Shown piece by piece: positions 22,862 through 34,335 of a stretch of DNA of 64,000 nt. The notes under the pieces are model-generated. The model had not been told where the DNA came from and searched no databases. It was given only the letters and a program-made list of their open reading frames with translations. Origin of the DNA: Athripsodes cinereus (Eukaryota; Arthropoda; Insecta; Trichoptera; Leptoceridae). The position numbers were made by a program, and so were the translations under genes. The stretch covers positions 26,662,951 to 26,726,950 of the forward strand of contig OX388311.1 of NCBI GenBank assembly GCA_947579605.1, in the 5' to 3' direction. The first letter of the stretch is position 1. Each line of letters opens with the position of its first letter.

Positions 22862-22942
22862 CTATACCATCACGCCAAATCCCTCAAATGGGAAGCCAGA
22901 AAACCAGCTGCATGTAATAAACATGCGAGCTGTCCTCTTCAT
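22862..22942 (-). repeat. family A copy, left part (split)
   Basis: CTATACCATCACGCCAAATC, CAGCTGCATGTAATAAACAT, GCGAGCTGTCCTCTTCAT. Family A resumes at 23103, so this copy was split by the retrotransposon fragment at 22943-23102. Confidence 0.8.
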
Positions 22943-23102
22943 TCTTCTTCTTCTTCTCGTGCCGTATCAGGTCCCCCCGACGTTGGCAATCACTCTGGCG
23001 AAGGCTTCCCTATCCTGCGCGACCCGGAACAGCTCTCCCACATGTCTCATCCCGGTCCAGTCTCTTATATTGCGCAGCCAAGACGTTTGCCTTCTACCAG
23101 GA
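22943..23102 (-). pseudogene. RTE-like retrotransposon C-terminal fragment
   Basis: A 160-bp insertion flanked by the direct repeat TCCTCTTCAT (22933-22942 and 23103-23112). The minus strand encodes the end of a LINE polyprotein: GRRQTSWLRNIRDWTG, then ELFRVAQDREAFARVIANV, stop, and a GAAGAAGAAGAAGA tail. The C-terminal pattern and trinucleotide tail are typical of insect RTE-like elements (family assignment from general knowledge). Severely 5' truncated. Confidence 0.8.
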
Positions 23103-23305
23103 TCCTCTTCATACCAACAAAAAATTATACTTTCAAGATGGGTGGCAAGCCTCATGGCTCATGCCTCATCAGGTATTTATGTATATTTAACAAATATCAA
23201 AAAAAAAATTGAATTGAAGACGTCAAATTTCTTATTCATGATGTCCCTTTTACAAGAGACTCAAAACTTATGAAGAGATTACGAGACTTATTTTTTTAGG
23301 GACTT
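23103..23305 (-). repeat. family A copy, right part (split)
   Basis: Continues the family A copy: ACCAACAAAAAATTATACTT, CAAGATGGGTGGCAAGCC, CCTTTTACAAGAGACTC, AGGGACTTCAC. Confidence 0.75.
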
Positions 23306-24261
23306 CACAGTACAATGTATAACATAAATGCATTTTTAATTAGTATTTTTTCTTCATCCAAAATATTAATTGTCACTCGACTACAGTAGTAGGCATTATG
23401 TAAGTAGGAAGGTACATGAGTAATAGATTTTCCTACTTAACAACTTAATGAAGCCGTAGTCTCACCTAATCCCCTTTCTAATTATTTTTTTCGTAATTGA
23501 AACGATCAAGTAATTTTCTACTTGAGAAAAACATGTTTGGTACTGATTAACACTGTCGTTACTCTTCAGACACCCTCCTCCCGTGTAATCTCGTCAGGAA
23601 CGATGGAAAATGTGTTAACAATCGTGATGGAAATCACTGCATAAAGTAGACTATGTACATCGAGATAAATTTATTTATTTGGATTAACTTGGACTGTTAA
23701 ACATTCGAACACAAATAGATTTTATTGACGATAATATTTTGAAAATATTTAGTAATAGTCACTATGTATTACACCACAAAAATAAAAATAATTTATGTGG
23801 TAACTATTAAGTACATAGTAACTATTACAAAATATTTTTAAAATGTTTCGTGATCAACACATTGTTAGTGTCAATAAAATCAAACAAGATGATATTATTG
23901 TTAATATCCAAATTCAATAATGTGCATGTATATGTTTTGACTGTAAATGCAGGTTTGTTTTCATCGTTACTGTGGAATGAATTGTATAAATTACTTTTTT
24001 TACAATTTAATTGTCTACTTTTAACCGCATCACAGTTATTTGTTGTCCAGAGATGTCTTCTGTCCAGACATCTGTCCAGAAAATTTGATTTCTTACACTT
24101 TTTAATATTCAAACATTCACCTTATTGGAAGTTGGATGTTAATATAAGAATTTATTTAAAAAAAGTTTTGTTTTATTAAAATGCATATAATGTGTATAAA
24201 TTTAAATTTCATAATGATTGTGTAGTACTTGGAATAACTTTTTGAAAGTTCATTTTAATAG
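23306..24261. other. AT-rich region without recognised gene
   Basis: Antiparallel frames of about 100 codons at 23825-24112 (minus) and 23850-24179 (plus) overlap, and neither has a recognisable domain. Not called. Confidence 0.45.
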
Positions 24262-24412
24262 AATTAAAATAGATTTAAAATAAAACACTGTATTACTTTC
24301 TATGAATAAAAACTCATTGATGATGGGTGACTACCCGAAAGGCATCTGAGTAAAATTTTATTAATAATGAAAGTAATACAGTTTTTTATTTTAATCTATT
24401 TTATTTCTACAT
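24262..24412. mobile_element. hammerhead unit at apex of inverted repeat
   Basis: Left arm AAAATAAAACACTGTATTAC, ending at 24312, pairs with the right arm ending at about 24410. Unlike the other units there is one ribozyme, sitting in the loop of the palindrome, so its stem I is continuous with the element arms. One arm of the same family is duplicated at 53580-53680. Confidence 0.65.
24308..24351 (+). ncRNA. hammerhead ribozyme with five-pair stem I
   Basis: Stem I ACTCA (24312-24316) pairs perfectly with TGAGT (24347-24351). The core reads TTGATGA (24317-24323), so C3 is replaced by U. Extra U at 24324; stem II GGGT/ACCC (24325-24328 with 24333-24336) with GACT loop; GAA at 24337-24339; short stem III region AGGCAT; C17 at 24346, cleavage triplet ATC. 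The fold is very clear, but the C3 change would be expected to weaken or abolish cleavage. Confidence 0.6.
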
Positions 24413-25067
24413 AAATTTAATGTCGAAATTCTAAAGCCTTTCAGACATTAGTCTTTTCGTTGTCATTTAGTCTGACATCAAACTTCCAAAATAATATCTC
24501 TACTTAAATAAGTTCAAGAAACTGTTTATGATTAAAAAAAACTGTAACATTGATTATGTGAACATAAAATAAATAAAAATATTATTTTTAATTCGATGTC
24601 ACGGCGGTAAGCAATACATCCCTTCTTCAACATTAAGAATATACGGCCTTCAGATTTATTCTCGCTCCTCTTACATTTTTTATCCACTTTCTTATCCTTG
24701 GATTGTTTTATTCTTGGGTCATTTACATCAACCCTTGCGAAGGAAAAGGATTGATGTTGGAAAAGGAATTTAAGAATATGAATATATTGGAAGCAACGGA
24801 GAATATTGTTTTTTTCACAAAACATATATTTTTCTTTCCGCTTATCAAACAACAATACCTATATAAAATAATTACGATAACGTATAAAAACTGTATGAAT
24901 GAAAAAAATTGTCTCCATCCGTTTCTTGCTGAAAACCTTAAAAATCATACATATGTTTATTTAGAGGAAGATGGAGACATATACTGGTTTTTTCTCTACG
25001 TTAGATATTTATTTATTTTTCTTTACTGTACATTGACGAAAAGCAATTTAACACAGAAATACATTTA
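24413..25067. other. AT-rich region without recognised gene
   Basis: Overlapping frames of 107 and 121 codons on opposite strands (24532-24855 minus; 24703-25068 plus). The minus one contains a lysine-rich stretch. No domain is recognised and neither is called as a gene. Confidence 0.4.
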
Positions 25068-25160
25068 AAATTTAAAAAAATCATACAATCAATATACAGA
25101 GGACGAGTTTATCGCGGGGGAGCGTTTTCTTCCAACTAACCCAATTTTATGAAACTCTCA
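25068..25160 (-). mobile_element. family D non-LTR 3' end
   Basis: AATCAATATACAGAGGACGA, GTTTATCGCGGGGGAGCG, TTCTTCCAACTAACCCAATT, i.e. family D in reverse. Confidence 0.7.
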
Positions 25161-26165
25161 CAAAAAACCTTTAAGGAAAGAAGAGAGGAGGTGCATGGAA
25201 GAAGAATAAGTAAGAAAAGGAACTAGGAAACAGACTGTGTTACCACATTTTAATAAATTCTATATGAATATATGGCCTTGTATAGAACAAAATTTGTAGG
25301 TCAGTATCCAAATTTGATGTTACAAAATATTGATAAACATAATAAAAATCATTGCAATAATATTTACCCGAATACATTTAAAAATCTATAACAATTTTAT
25401 TTATAGATACTCAAGATTATGAAGAGTAAACATTTCTATTAAAGTGTTTATTTCCGTCACATGGAGTGTACTTACCTTCATATATATCAACACCAAAGGT
25501 GAAAGGGAAAAATACCCACAGTTCCCCTTTACGTCCCGTTAAGGTATTTCACACCTAGTCCTTTGTTAATTCACACTCTGTTGTATCGTCTCCTGTCGGT
25601 TCTGGAAAATGGGGATTTGGAAGGAGAGGGAGGAAGAAAAGAAGGTACCTACGTACATTCTACACATACCTACTTACCCAAATCTCCAAGGCATACCAAA
25701 CCCATGTTACAACACGCCATTTCCAGTTTACGATCAAATAATGTTTTGACTTCTTTCCTCTTTTTTTCTCATTCTATTTTTGTTTCGTTGAACTTCAAAC
25801 GTTTTAAATAACCGTTTGTTTCTGGATCATCAAATAAAATATAATAGGTTATTTGATCACAAACTAATTAAAACTTTAGCTAACTTCTAGTCAAGATTAT
25901 GATGATGACGTTTGATTTCTTCAACGCCGTTTAATACAGCATCCATCTCAAAGACGTGGATAAATAAAATAAAATTATCCACAAAAATTACATTTTTTTC
26001 TATCCAAATGGCATAAAATCAGTAAAGACTGAATTTAATACATTGCTTTATCCTTAAGTTTGAGATAAACATAAAATTTTATCAACTATCTCAAAAAGAT
26101 ATTGTTTAACTTGAAAAAAAGAAATAATAGAGCAATTTATTATTAATCACAATACACATACTAAT
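25161..26165. other. AT-rich region without recognised gene
   Basis: Nothing supported. The 82-codon frame at 25563-25811 has no domain. Confidence 0.45.
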
Positions 26166-26330
26166 GTATGATATGTATAGGAAAGAGAAATGTTGGCAGA
26201 CCACAATAGGCAAGGTGATCTGACGATGCACCGCGGGTGACCAGTGACGATTGGATGCAGTCTATTGAGGAGAGTGAGCTATTAAAGGATAAGAACGAGG
26301 CCTGTGTACAGAAATAAATTCAAAAGACAG
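26166..26330 (+). pseudogene. degenerate retrotransposon C-terminus
   Basis: The plus strand reads in pieces: a GRP-like segment (RNVGRPQ), then VTSDDWMQSIEESELLKDK and a stop. The spacing (GRP motif, W-M, acidic C-terminus) is that of the end of RTE/Jockey-type reverse transcriptases. Frameshifts and stops are present. Moderate confidence because only the C-terminal pattern is left. Confidence 0.45.
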
Positions 26331-26874
26331 AAGATACTATCTTTCTATATCAGGCAAAGTACCCAATAACGAGTGATTTATGTCCCAATAGCGTTTGTCA
26401 TCTCTATGTTTTAAAATCATAATTTTCCACACAAAAAAAACTACGGCGAAAATAATATATACCCTCTCATTTTTGTTGATAGATTTTATAACAGTTAATT
26501 AATTATTATTCTTGTTATTTATGTTCTTTTTATTTATTATATCAACGAGTCCATAATCAAAATGCACTGCGTGAATATTAATATGTGTAATGTTATAAAA
26601 ACCTCTTTTTTATACAATAATAATATTTGCATTGATATGGTAATTTCATTTGTTCAAATAATTGATTTCAGAGTGAGTGGTATGTACCTACTGAATTTTA
26701 TTATCCGCTATAAATTATTATCTACTTTTTACGTGTATGTAAACATGAACTTTTTGTAAGCATTTTTTTTTTGTTTTTTATGTATGATAATGTTAATAAA
26801 ATAAAAATTGAATTAAGTAGAATAATATTACCTAGAGTATTAAAGGCAGGTGTTCATAAAATCTCACGTATAAA
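26331..26874. other. AT-rich spacer
   Basis: Nothing recognised. Confidence 0.45.
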
Positions 26875-27003
26875 ACAATTGTGGAGGTGTTCAAGACGAG
26901 GTTAAAGACCCTATTGTTCGGGAGGTGTTATGATTCTTAAATGGGCCCTTGCGGTGGTTTCTCCACAAAACGGCGCATCATAAATAAGTTGTCTAGTTAT
27001 TAT
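26875..27003 (+). mobile_element. family E non-LTR 3' end with ORF remnant
   Basis: The plus strand encodes VEVFKTRLKTLLFGRCYDS and a stop, a typical last segment of Jockey/CR1-type ORF2. This is followed by the 3' UTR block GGGCCCTTGCGGTGG, CAAAACGGCGCATCATAAAT, GTTGTCTAGTTATTATTA shared with 15028-15110. Confidence 0.65.
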
Positions 27004-27120
27004 TAATTAACGACTTTAATTCAGCGATGAGGAATGGCATCCATCCTAAATAATTGTATTATTTTTTTATTGACAAGTAGAGGATGATATGTATGTTTAT
27101 TACTTACATTCAGTCAAGAA
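27004..27120 (+). repeat. family A copy
   Basis: TTTAATTCAGCGATGAGGAA, CATCCATCCTAAATAA, TATTGACAAGTAGAGGATG, ATGTTTATTACTTACATTC. It starts immediately after the family E tail. Confidence 0.65.
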
Positions 27121-27289
27121 AATCATTCTAAAAAGTTGATTTGTCAATAAGATTGCTTCCCAATCTTCACGCCTTCAAAAGGGCGCTAAAGAATTATATT
27201 ATCACTCAAAGTTTGACGTCCAGTCTCCTTTTCTACCTTTTCTTTTTCCTTGTATTTATTTCCCTTTTTTGTTTCTAAAATTATAAAAA

Positions 27290-27625
27290 ATTAAATGAAA
27301 CTTGGTTGATTGGAAGTAATCACACCTCTGTAACAAACATGACCTCTGTATATTGATATATCTATCTTTACCATCACGGAATATCCCACATGTAAGGTAG
27401 CCAGCAGATCAGCTGCATGTAATAAACATGCAAACTGTTCAAATTCAAATTCAAATATTCTTTATTGAAATAAAATTTACAAACTAATAATATTACATAC
27501 ACACCTTATTACTAATAAAACACATTTATTACATATTTGACCCTCAAACTGTATATTGATTTATTTGATATTGTCATATTTATGTGTAGAATTGCTTGTA
27601 ATCAGAACACAATAAATAAATTTAC
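27290..27625 (+). mobile_element. family D 3' end interrupted by other repeats
   Basis: The family D start (TTGATTGGAAGTAATC) runs to CTGTATATTGAT (27346-27357). Then comes a minus-oriented family A tail piece (27365-27437, ACCATCACGGAATATCCC), followed by an AATTCAAATTCAAATATTC stretch that looks like a second reverse retrotransposon tail. Family D resumes at 27549 with the same CTGTATATTGAT and runs to AATAAATAAA near 27622. The direct repeat suggests insertion, but two independent family D pieces are also possible. Confidence 0.55.
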
Positions 27626-27970
27626 TAAAATTTTGACGTTTTAGAAGATAATTATTATCAATACATTGTTCCATTAACAAAAATATTTAAAAAGTAACAA
27701 TTTTGAAAGGATTTGATTTGGCACGAAATCGCTCTAAAAGTACAGAAATGTTCGCAAAGCAACTTTGGAAGCGAAAATTCCAACAATGGTTTCATAATAA
27801 CCTTTTGTAGAACCAACGTAATATTTAAGTGTTAAAAGATTTCAGTTAATAGAGTCGATAGATTGGTAAACGTGTCATCAGTGGTGTAAGGTGTACTTTT
27901 ACATAAGACCTCAAGCAAAAAATAAATTACAACCAAAGAATAAAAATAAACACGCATTTCATTATGCGAC
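27626..27970. other. AT-rich spacer
   Basis: Nothing recognised. Confidence 0.4.
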
Positions 27971-28123
27971 CTGGGGCCGTAGACAAACCGCAATTTGCAG
28001 TCGACTACTGGCAATCTTTTCGACAATCTACCTACAATGTACCATGTAATTATGCGTTATTGTTGCAGTTATTGTCGAAAATTCGTTTGTAGTCGATCGC
28101 CAAGTACGGTTTGTCTAGGGGGT
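27971..28123. repeat. hairpin element of about 150 bp
   Basis: GGCCGTAGACAAACCG at the left pairs with CGGTTTGTCTAGGGGG at the right. Inner blocks GTCGACTA/TAGTCGATC and TTTTCGACAAT/ATTGTCGAAAAT also pair around a loop of about 40 bases. Probably a MITE. No hammerhead core. Confidence 0.7.
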
Positions 28124-30404
28124 CTGTCCGGGATATTTAGATTGTGGCAAACGGAAATAAAAATTACAACTTAGAATAGGGATAGAATGAAAATACTGGC
28201 TGGATGATCAGATAATATAAAGATAATAATAAAAGTGAAGTACATGTTGTGTCTTTAGAATAAAATGTAGTGGAAGCTCAAATGGTAGGTATATTGGTAT
28301 TCAAAGTACATATACATACTCGTATACATCTCTCATTTTTTTATGAATTTTTGAATATTCTACGAAAGGCGTAAATTCGTAAAATAAATAATACGTAACG
28401 TTTTTAATCAAGGAATATTGTAAAACTTCTTTCTTTAAAACCTTATTATTTTAATTGATACGTAGAGGATAATTTATAAGCTTATTCCGCAATCTACTCT
28501 ATTTTTGTGATAATCCGTTATACCATACATAGTTAAATTACCAGTTTGAAATTATAAGATGATATTGCAGTTTTATTAATATTTATATAGACTCATGACG
28601 AAAATGAAATATTTTCTCCCGTCACTGCGTTTTGATGCTTAAACTTCCCGCTACATTAAAGGCTTAGCTCATCGTGTGCTCTAACATTTAGTTTGAAATG
28701 AGCAATACGAGACTATTATCAGGTCTCTGGAGTATTCCCACACAATATTCACCATTCACCCCTCATCACAATCAACATCGTATAGCAAGCAACACCTACA
28801 TACATACTCACATTTACGATGGAAGAACCATCGAAAGATATCGAGTCGATGTTATAATAATAAGACTTACGATTCGTTGTAAACAATTTTTGTCGGTACT
28901 TATTTCGTATTATACAAAGATGTTTGTATTAATTTTTTATTTTAAGGAACAAGTGAAACAACAAAAAAAACCTTCTTGTCATCCGTTAATAGAGACTTGA
29001 GTCAGCGGAACTTTATCCAGCGCAGGCGTAGGAAAGGAGTTCATGTAGTATCAGGATCAGAAGGCAGACCCCAGGTAATGGAAAAACAATACTAGGAAAA
29101 AGAAGGAGTCAAGGAAAATTGGTCACACAACTACATAAATATTATGAAAGAAACAAATACATAGATATTCTATCACTCATATTACATAATTAAAAAAGAA
29201 AAACACCATCTTTATCGCAGCTTCCTCGTCACATGTGAGCTATTTTGATTATCAGCGTTTTCGAAAGGGCATTCAAAAGATAAAAAAATAAGTTATACAT
29301 TTTTCTAGAACATTTTTTATTTCTTACTGGCATCGATGATTTATTTCAATCTTTACGTGGTCTGCTACTGAAAATACTAACGATACACACAATACAATAT
29401 CCTTATATGAACTGAACATACTCCTAATGCCAGTGGCGGGGTCATAAATTTCACATCGGCCATGGTTTTATATTCATTTATTTTTTTCATATTTTTTGGA
29501 AATAAGTAGATAGGTTCATATCAGAGCATCCGAGACGACGAACATCCGCCAAACATACAGTGGAAACCTTTCAACAGACTACAAGTCAGTGTCACAAGAT
29601 GTTAATAGAACTTATCGCAATGGGGAAACCTAGCTGTTGATGACATACGACGCGAATGTTTTTATATGTAAATAAGTATTTAAATATAATGCTTTTTTGT
29701 TACATATAAAGTGAAATGACTCTGTATACCAGTGCACTCAGCAAAGATCTCAGCAGTCTAAGGAGAAAGGATTGTCTTATTTGGGATACGTTTTGAGACT
29801 GTCCAGTGATAAGTAGCAAAAAAGCATTGTTTTCTTAATTCTACTACTTGCGCACAATAAACAACATTATTTAAGATTGTAGGACCATGTAGGACAAAAT
29901 AAAAAGTGTGGAAGAGCATTGTCAAAAATAATACAAAGTGTGCATGCCAAAGACCGACTATACAGTCATTTCATACGGCATCGCCGACAGGATCAAAGCA
30001 ACCCATTTTAACGCAAGGAAACGGTTAAAATTATTATTATTTAGTATAGTTACACCACTGCGTTAAACATAGTAGAGTAGAACTACCGTTAGTATAGAAT
30101 GTTCTTATTATGTTTATGTTGAAGCATAACAACAACATGAGTAACGCAACGTGGAACAGAATTCAATAAGTCGAACAAAGAAACGAAACTTGACAGTTGC
30201 TGAGAGGGAGTTACCTCTGCTACTTATAAGTACTGACTACATACATACATACATACATACTCACATACATATGAATATATTCGATTTGCGTTTGTTGTAT
30301 TGTAGTAGCTGCCTGACTATATTCTACGGACTTGCTATTACTACAAGTTACGTTTACAAGTTATTAGAAGTGATGGGGAATACCGATGTGTTATGTTAAG
30401 TAAG
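28124..30404. other. AT-rich region without recognised gene
   Basis: Contains a (TACA)n-type microsatellite at about 30238-30262 and an isolated CAGTGGCGGGG at 29431 (a possible DNA-transposon end, see 54866). Frames at 28698-29000 and 30151-30399 have no domains. Confidence 0.45.
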
Positions 30405-30545
30405 TAGCTTCTCCAAATAATATTGTGTTATGGACCAGATACCCCAAACACCCTCACACAATACCTTGTTAAGTAAATATGGAGTATGATTAGAACCCAG
30501 GATCTGTTGACTGAAATTCTGAAACCTTCCGGCCATATTTTGTGT
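30405..30545 (-). mobile_element. possible tRNA-like SINE remnant
   Basis: The minus strand contains GGGTTCTAATC, a weak B-box match, downstream of GGCCGGAAGG. The rest (ATACCCCAAACACCCTCACA) resembles the distal part of 50931-51085. Low confidence. Confidence 0.25.
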
Positions 30546-31439
30546 GATGGACCAAAATCATGCATTTTAATTTTGAACATCGATTTAATATTCAACCATT
30601 TAATTCGCGCAGGTGTTAAACGTTTTCAATTTTTATGATGGAGTGGATTATTAGATTCCATACCAACCCAACGACGACAAATGTCGTCTTATAAAAACTT
30701 GAACTTAGATTGTTCGGAAGTTCTTCCATTAGTCCCCGGGACCTGAAATATCCTGATAAACATTCGGTGGTCTTCAATTTTCATAAACTTAAAAGAGTGA
30801 ATTTGTCAGGTCATGACTTAGAATACTCTCTCCAAAATACTTAATACAATTCATTCACCCATCAATCCTTCTTCTAGGGAGCTGGAGATAGAAACTAGTC
30901 TCTCCATCAAAAGTGATTTTGTGCCAATAAAGTTATCTATTCTCACGATACCTCTAGAGCTCATTAAAATGATTCATTTTATGAGGACAATAACATGTCT
31001 ATATGGTTATATAAATAAGGTTCAATTATGACGACACTGAGGCAAAATAAAACATTATTTCATTTTGATTTCATATTATTATTATTATAATAATTCTCGC
31101 GTGTTTACAACAATGAAGTTTGTGTAATAGAATAATATAAGTTGAACTTCTAACTACTGTCTCTGAAATTATAACAGTGGAGCAATAATCGTTACCAGTA
31201 AACTTTGCACAACAGTTTTCCTGCAATTGAGGAAAGTTGTTGCAGGTGAAATTGGAAAATTACATTACATACTTCAGAAACACGATGACCTAAAGGTTTA
31301 TAAATATTCAATATAAAAGTAAGGCACTTAACACAAACGAGTAATTAAAGTAATAGAAGGAAAATTAAAGTGTTTTTCAAAAAAATATTTATTATAAAAA
31401 TAGCTTTATAATTTTAACCGTAGAACACCCGGCAAAAAA
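30546..31439. other. unassigned AT-rich region
   Basis: No gene or clear repeat. Confidence 0.45.
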
Positions 31440-31675
31440 GGCAAATTCTCTTACTCTTGCCCGTTAGTTTTCGAGTGTCCTGTAGAAGGCAGGTGTTCGA
31501 TAAAAGAAAGACATTTTACATCTCAAATTCAGCGATGAGGTTTTCCACCCATCCTGAATATCTTATTTTTGTTGGCACACAGAAAACGGCTTACATGTTT
31601 ATTACATGTATCTTGTCTGCTAGCTACCCCACTTGTGAGATATGCCGTGATAGTGTAGTAGTATAAAAATAAGAT
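31440..31675 (+). repeat. family A, near full-length copy
   Basis: One of the most complete copies. Order: TTAGTTTTCGAGTGTCCTGT, AGAAGGCAGGTGTTCGATAA, AATTCAGCGATGAGG, CACCCATCCTGAATATCTTA, TTTTTGTTGGCACACAG, ATGTTTATTACATG, CTGCTAGCTACCCCACTTGT, GAGATATGCCGTGATAGTG, TAGTAGTATA. About 230 bp, no tRNA-like promoter, no long terminal inverted repeat. Short in-frame reading through it is incidental. Confidence 0.85.
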
Positions 31676-33039
31676 ATATTGAATCCGACGATCCAATCAC
31701 CCTACAACACTTCTACTGAAAGTACAAGACAGAAATCAACCCCCCCTACCCAGAGCGTCTTTGTGCTTATTGCTTTGTGTTTCACCTCTTCTTACGATAT
31801 TTTTGGTACTCCAAAATCGTTGACGTAAGAATAGTGTGTTGTGAAAAAAGGACGTCCACTTCTTTTGGTCAACTATCATCAGACATCAACTCTAAAGGCG
31901 AGTACCAGAATATACAAGTATTTTTAAAATATTATTTTGAGATGTTTAGTTTAACTGAATAATATCGTTTTGAAATTCTTCTGAAAGATCTGGTGTTTGA
32001 ACCACACTTTCAATGACTTGATTTAGCCACCGTTTTACAGATCTGAGACTGTCTCTAAGGCGTCACTTATGTAGCTATTTTTTATTAATTGTAAATTATT
32101 CTCTTTGGGTATATAGGAATAAAATATATATTTATTTATTTTTTTCTCATACGCACACATATATTTCTTTCATATTCAAATGTGAAATTTTAAAACTTAT
32201 TAATTTTAAATATTTTCACAATCATTAAAGAAATTTCGGAAACATTATAACTCTCTTTTATAAAAAATATTCACTTACGAAGCTTCCCGAGTAACCTACT
32301 GTACCAACCTAGTACATTTCTACACAATACTTAGTATTTTTCTTCCCAAAATCCTACCAACCTACATAACTTCCTAACTTCAACCTACTTCACCCTTCAC
32401 CTTCATACAATTCTTATTCCCATGCTCATTCAGAATAGAATAGATATTAAAAAGTTTTCTCGACGTTTCGTTTCGTCACTCTCTCTATCCTTTTCTACCC
32501 TATTATAATATATTGTATATTTCATCTTTTGTCATCCTCCAACGCACTACATACATACTACGTCGGATGAGGTAATTTGAATATACAAGGTTTTTCAGGA
32601 AAATATTTCTAAAATAATTCTTTGGTCTCTACACAAATATATATACACATTTATATAACAATACAACATGTATTGCAATGCTACCACCACTCGCTTGTTT
32701 CAACCCATTATAAATTGTATGTGTTCCTTTGGAAGACGTAAATGATAATGTATTTGACGAAGCATTAAAATATAGAAATCTCGAACTAACAGTTTGCCCA
32801 ACTAAACAGATATAATTGTTGCGATTTTTTTATGACAATGAATTTACGAATTACCGTAACACTACCACAAACAAACAAGATTTAAATAAAATTATGTATA
32901 AAATGGTCCTCAATGCAATAATAAGAATGATAAAATAATTGTACAAAAGCTGCTTGATATAATATGACACCTGTATCAGTTTAGAGGTGCTCGGGTAAAA
33001 ATAAGTAAAAAAAAAGGCTTATTAGGGAATTAATAAACA
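31676..33039. other. AT-rich region without recognised gene
   Basis: Nothing supported. Confidence 0.45.
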
Positions 33040-33645
33040 TAACAAAACATGCATAGACAATGCACACAGATAGAGCTAGTCCCAAACTAAGATTGAATCT
33101 TGTATTATGGGTACTAACACGACGATACACATATATACAATGCACTAAACACATACGTGTCGTCCCTCTTCTGACTAACATCCGTATCTGCGAAAATGTA
33201 AATTAATGTTTTGCCGTGCATATTTTTGTCTCTCCTAGTTATATGATACGGTGTAAATATGTAACATTATTTTATTTGTATTCTTATAAATATCAGAATC
33301 ATTTTTGTGACGAAATTTTGAGGAATTTGTTGATACGACAACATATTTTATTTAGAGAAATTTGTAAATACGACAACAAATCAGAAAGCTGTTCCAGGAT
33401 AACGGTAACAGTTACAGGTGTAATCTTCAGTGAGAACATGCAGGGCACATAAAAGTACACATTGGTGATCATAACTCGATTTCGCCAAAAATACGACAGT
33501 TAGTCAGAAGAGGGACGATGTAACACCGAGACCCAGGACAATTTGAAAAAGGTCATACTTCATTTTGCCCTGGCCGGGAATCAAACCCGGGACCACGAGA
33601 CTCAAAAGCAAGAACGTTACCTCTTCGCCACACCGGACGACAATA
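33040..33645 (-). mobile_element. tRNA-derived SINE (family C), split by a MITE
   Basis: Minus strand: CCGGTGTGGCGAAGAGGTAA (A-box region), TCTTGCTTTTGAGTCTCG, GGGTTTGATTCCCGGCC (B box), then CAAATTGTCCTGGGTCTCGG. After the inserted element at 33161-33517 it resumes with CATAATACAAGATTCAATC, TTGGGACTAGC and a tail near 33040. The head has the layout of a tRNA (A and B boxes about 35 bp apart). A second copy is at 35160-35408. tRNA-headed SINEs with the TATGGGTACTA-type body are common in insects. Confidence 0.75.
33161..33517. mobile_element. MITE with inverted ends inside the SINE
   Basis: The left end CGTCCCTCTTCTGACTAAC matches the reverse complement of the right end at 33499-33517. The similarity continues for about 38 bp with mismatches (CGTATCTGCGAAAATG against CGTATTTTTGGCGAAATCG). 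The interior of about 280 bp is AT-rich with no transposase. It lies between two halves of SINE family C, so it inserted later. Target duplication is not clear. Confidence 0.6.
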
Positions 33646-34257
33646 TAACATGCGAGTAGGTATCATTAGGGAATGGTTACAGAAGTGTAGTTTTTCATGC
33701 ACCTGAATTTGTGTTTACTTGTTTTTTATTTTTTGCATGATATGAAGATGTATCCAAAAAAAATTTGATGAATACTTTTTTATTTTGTACCTGCTGTGCT
33801 ACGTTCACCTCTTCTGTGGTTGGATAGCATCGGCAACAATATTGAAATTATTTGAATGCAAATAAAATAAGATAACATAAGGTGACATACATGATCGCTA
33901 AATTTAAGACATAAAATGTTACTTTCGTGGTGCTTCACAAATTCAACCTTAAACAGGACACTCAACAATGAACAAAAGAATGAGAGTCAAATAGAATTGT
34001 AGAATCAACACACAAGTGCAGATTTCGTTAACGTTGTGAAAATTCACTTAAAAACGAGAGTTGGTCTTCAGCGTCGCAAGAGGAAACAAATTCCGAACAA
34101 ACAGATCAATGATCTACTACAAGCAGAAGCAGAGAAATATAAAAAACACTTAATTTTCGCGTAAAATTAAGTAGGTATTTAATCAATTAACAATGATTAA
34201 ATACAAATCTTAAATGCCGAGCGCTTTTTTTGATATTGTCTTATACGGAAGGTTTAA
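33646..34257. other. AT-rich spacer
   Basis: No gene or repeat recognised. Confidence 0.4.
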
Positions 34258-34335
34258 AGAACATCTGTCTTTTACAGGACACTCGAAAACTTTCAAAAAA
34301 GAGTGGGAAACCTTTGTTTTGTTGAGTGATCAGAA
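34258..34335 (-). repeat. family A head fragment
   Basis: GAACATCTGTCTTTTACAGG, ACACTCGAAAACTTTC, AAGAGTGGGAAACC. Confidence 0.65.

Noticed and set aside
22710..23273. 187- and 131-codon plus-strand frames as genes
   Set aside because: They run through a family A copy and an antisense RTE-like fragment, so they are accidental.
24532..25068. Overlapping opposite-strand frames of 107 and 121 codons as host exons
   Set aside because: Composition is biased by AT-richness, frames overlap antisense, and no splice-site or domain evidence supports either.
33568..33645. Genuine tRNA gene
   Set aside because: A and B boxes are present, but the cloverleaf is incomplete and the sequence continues into a SINE body shared with 35160-35408.
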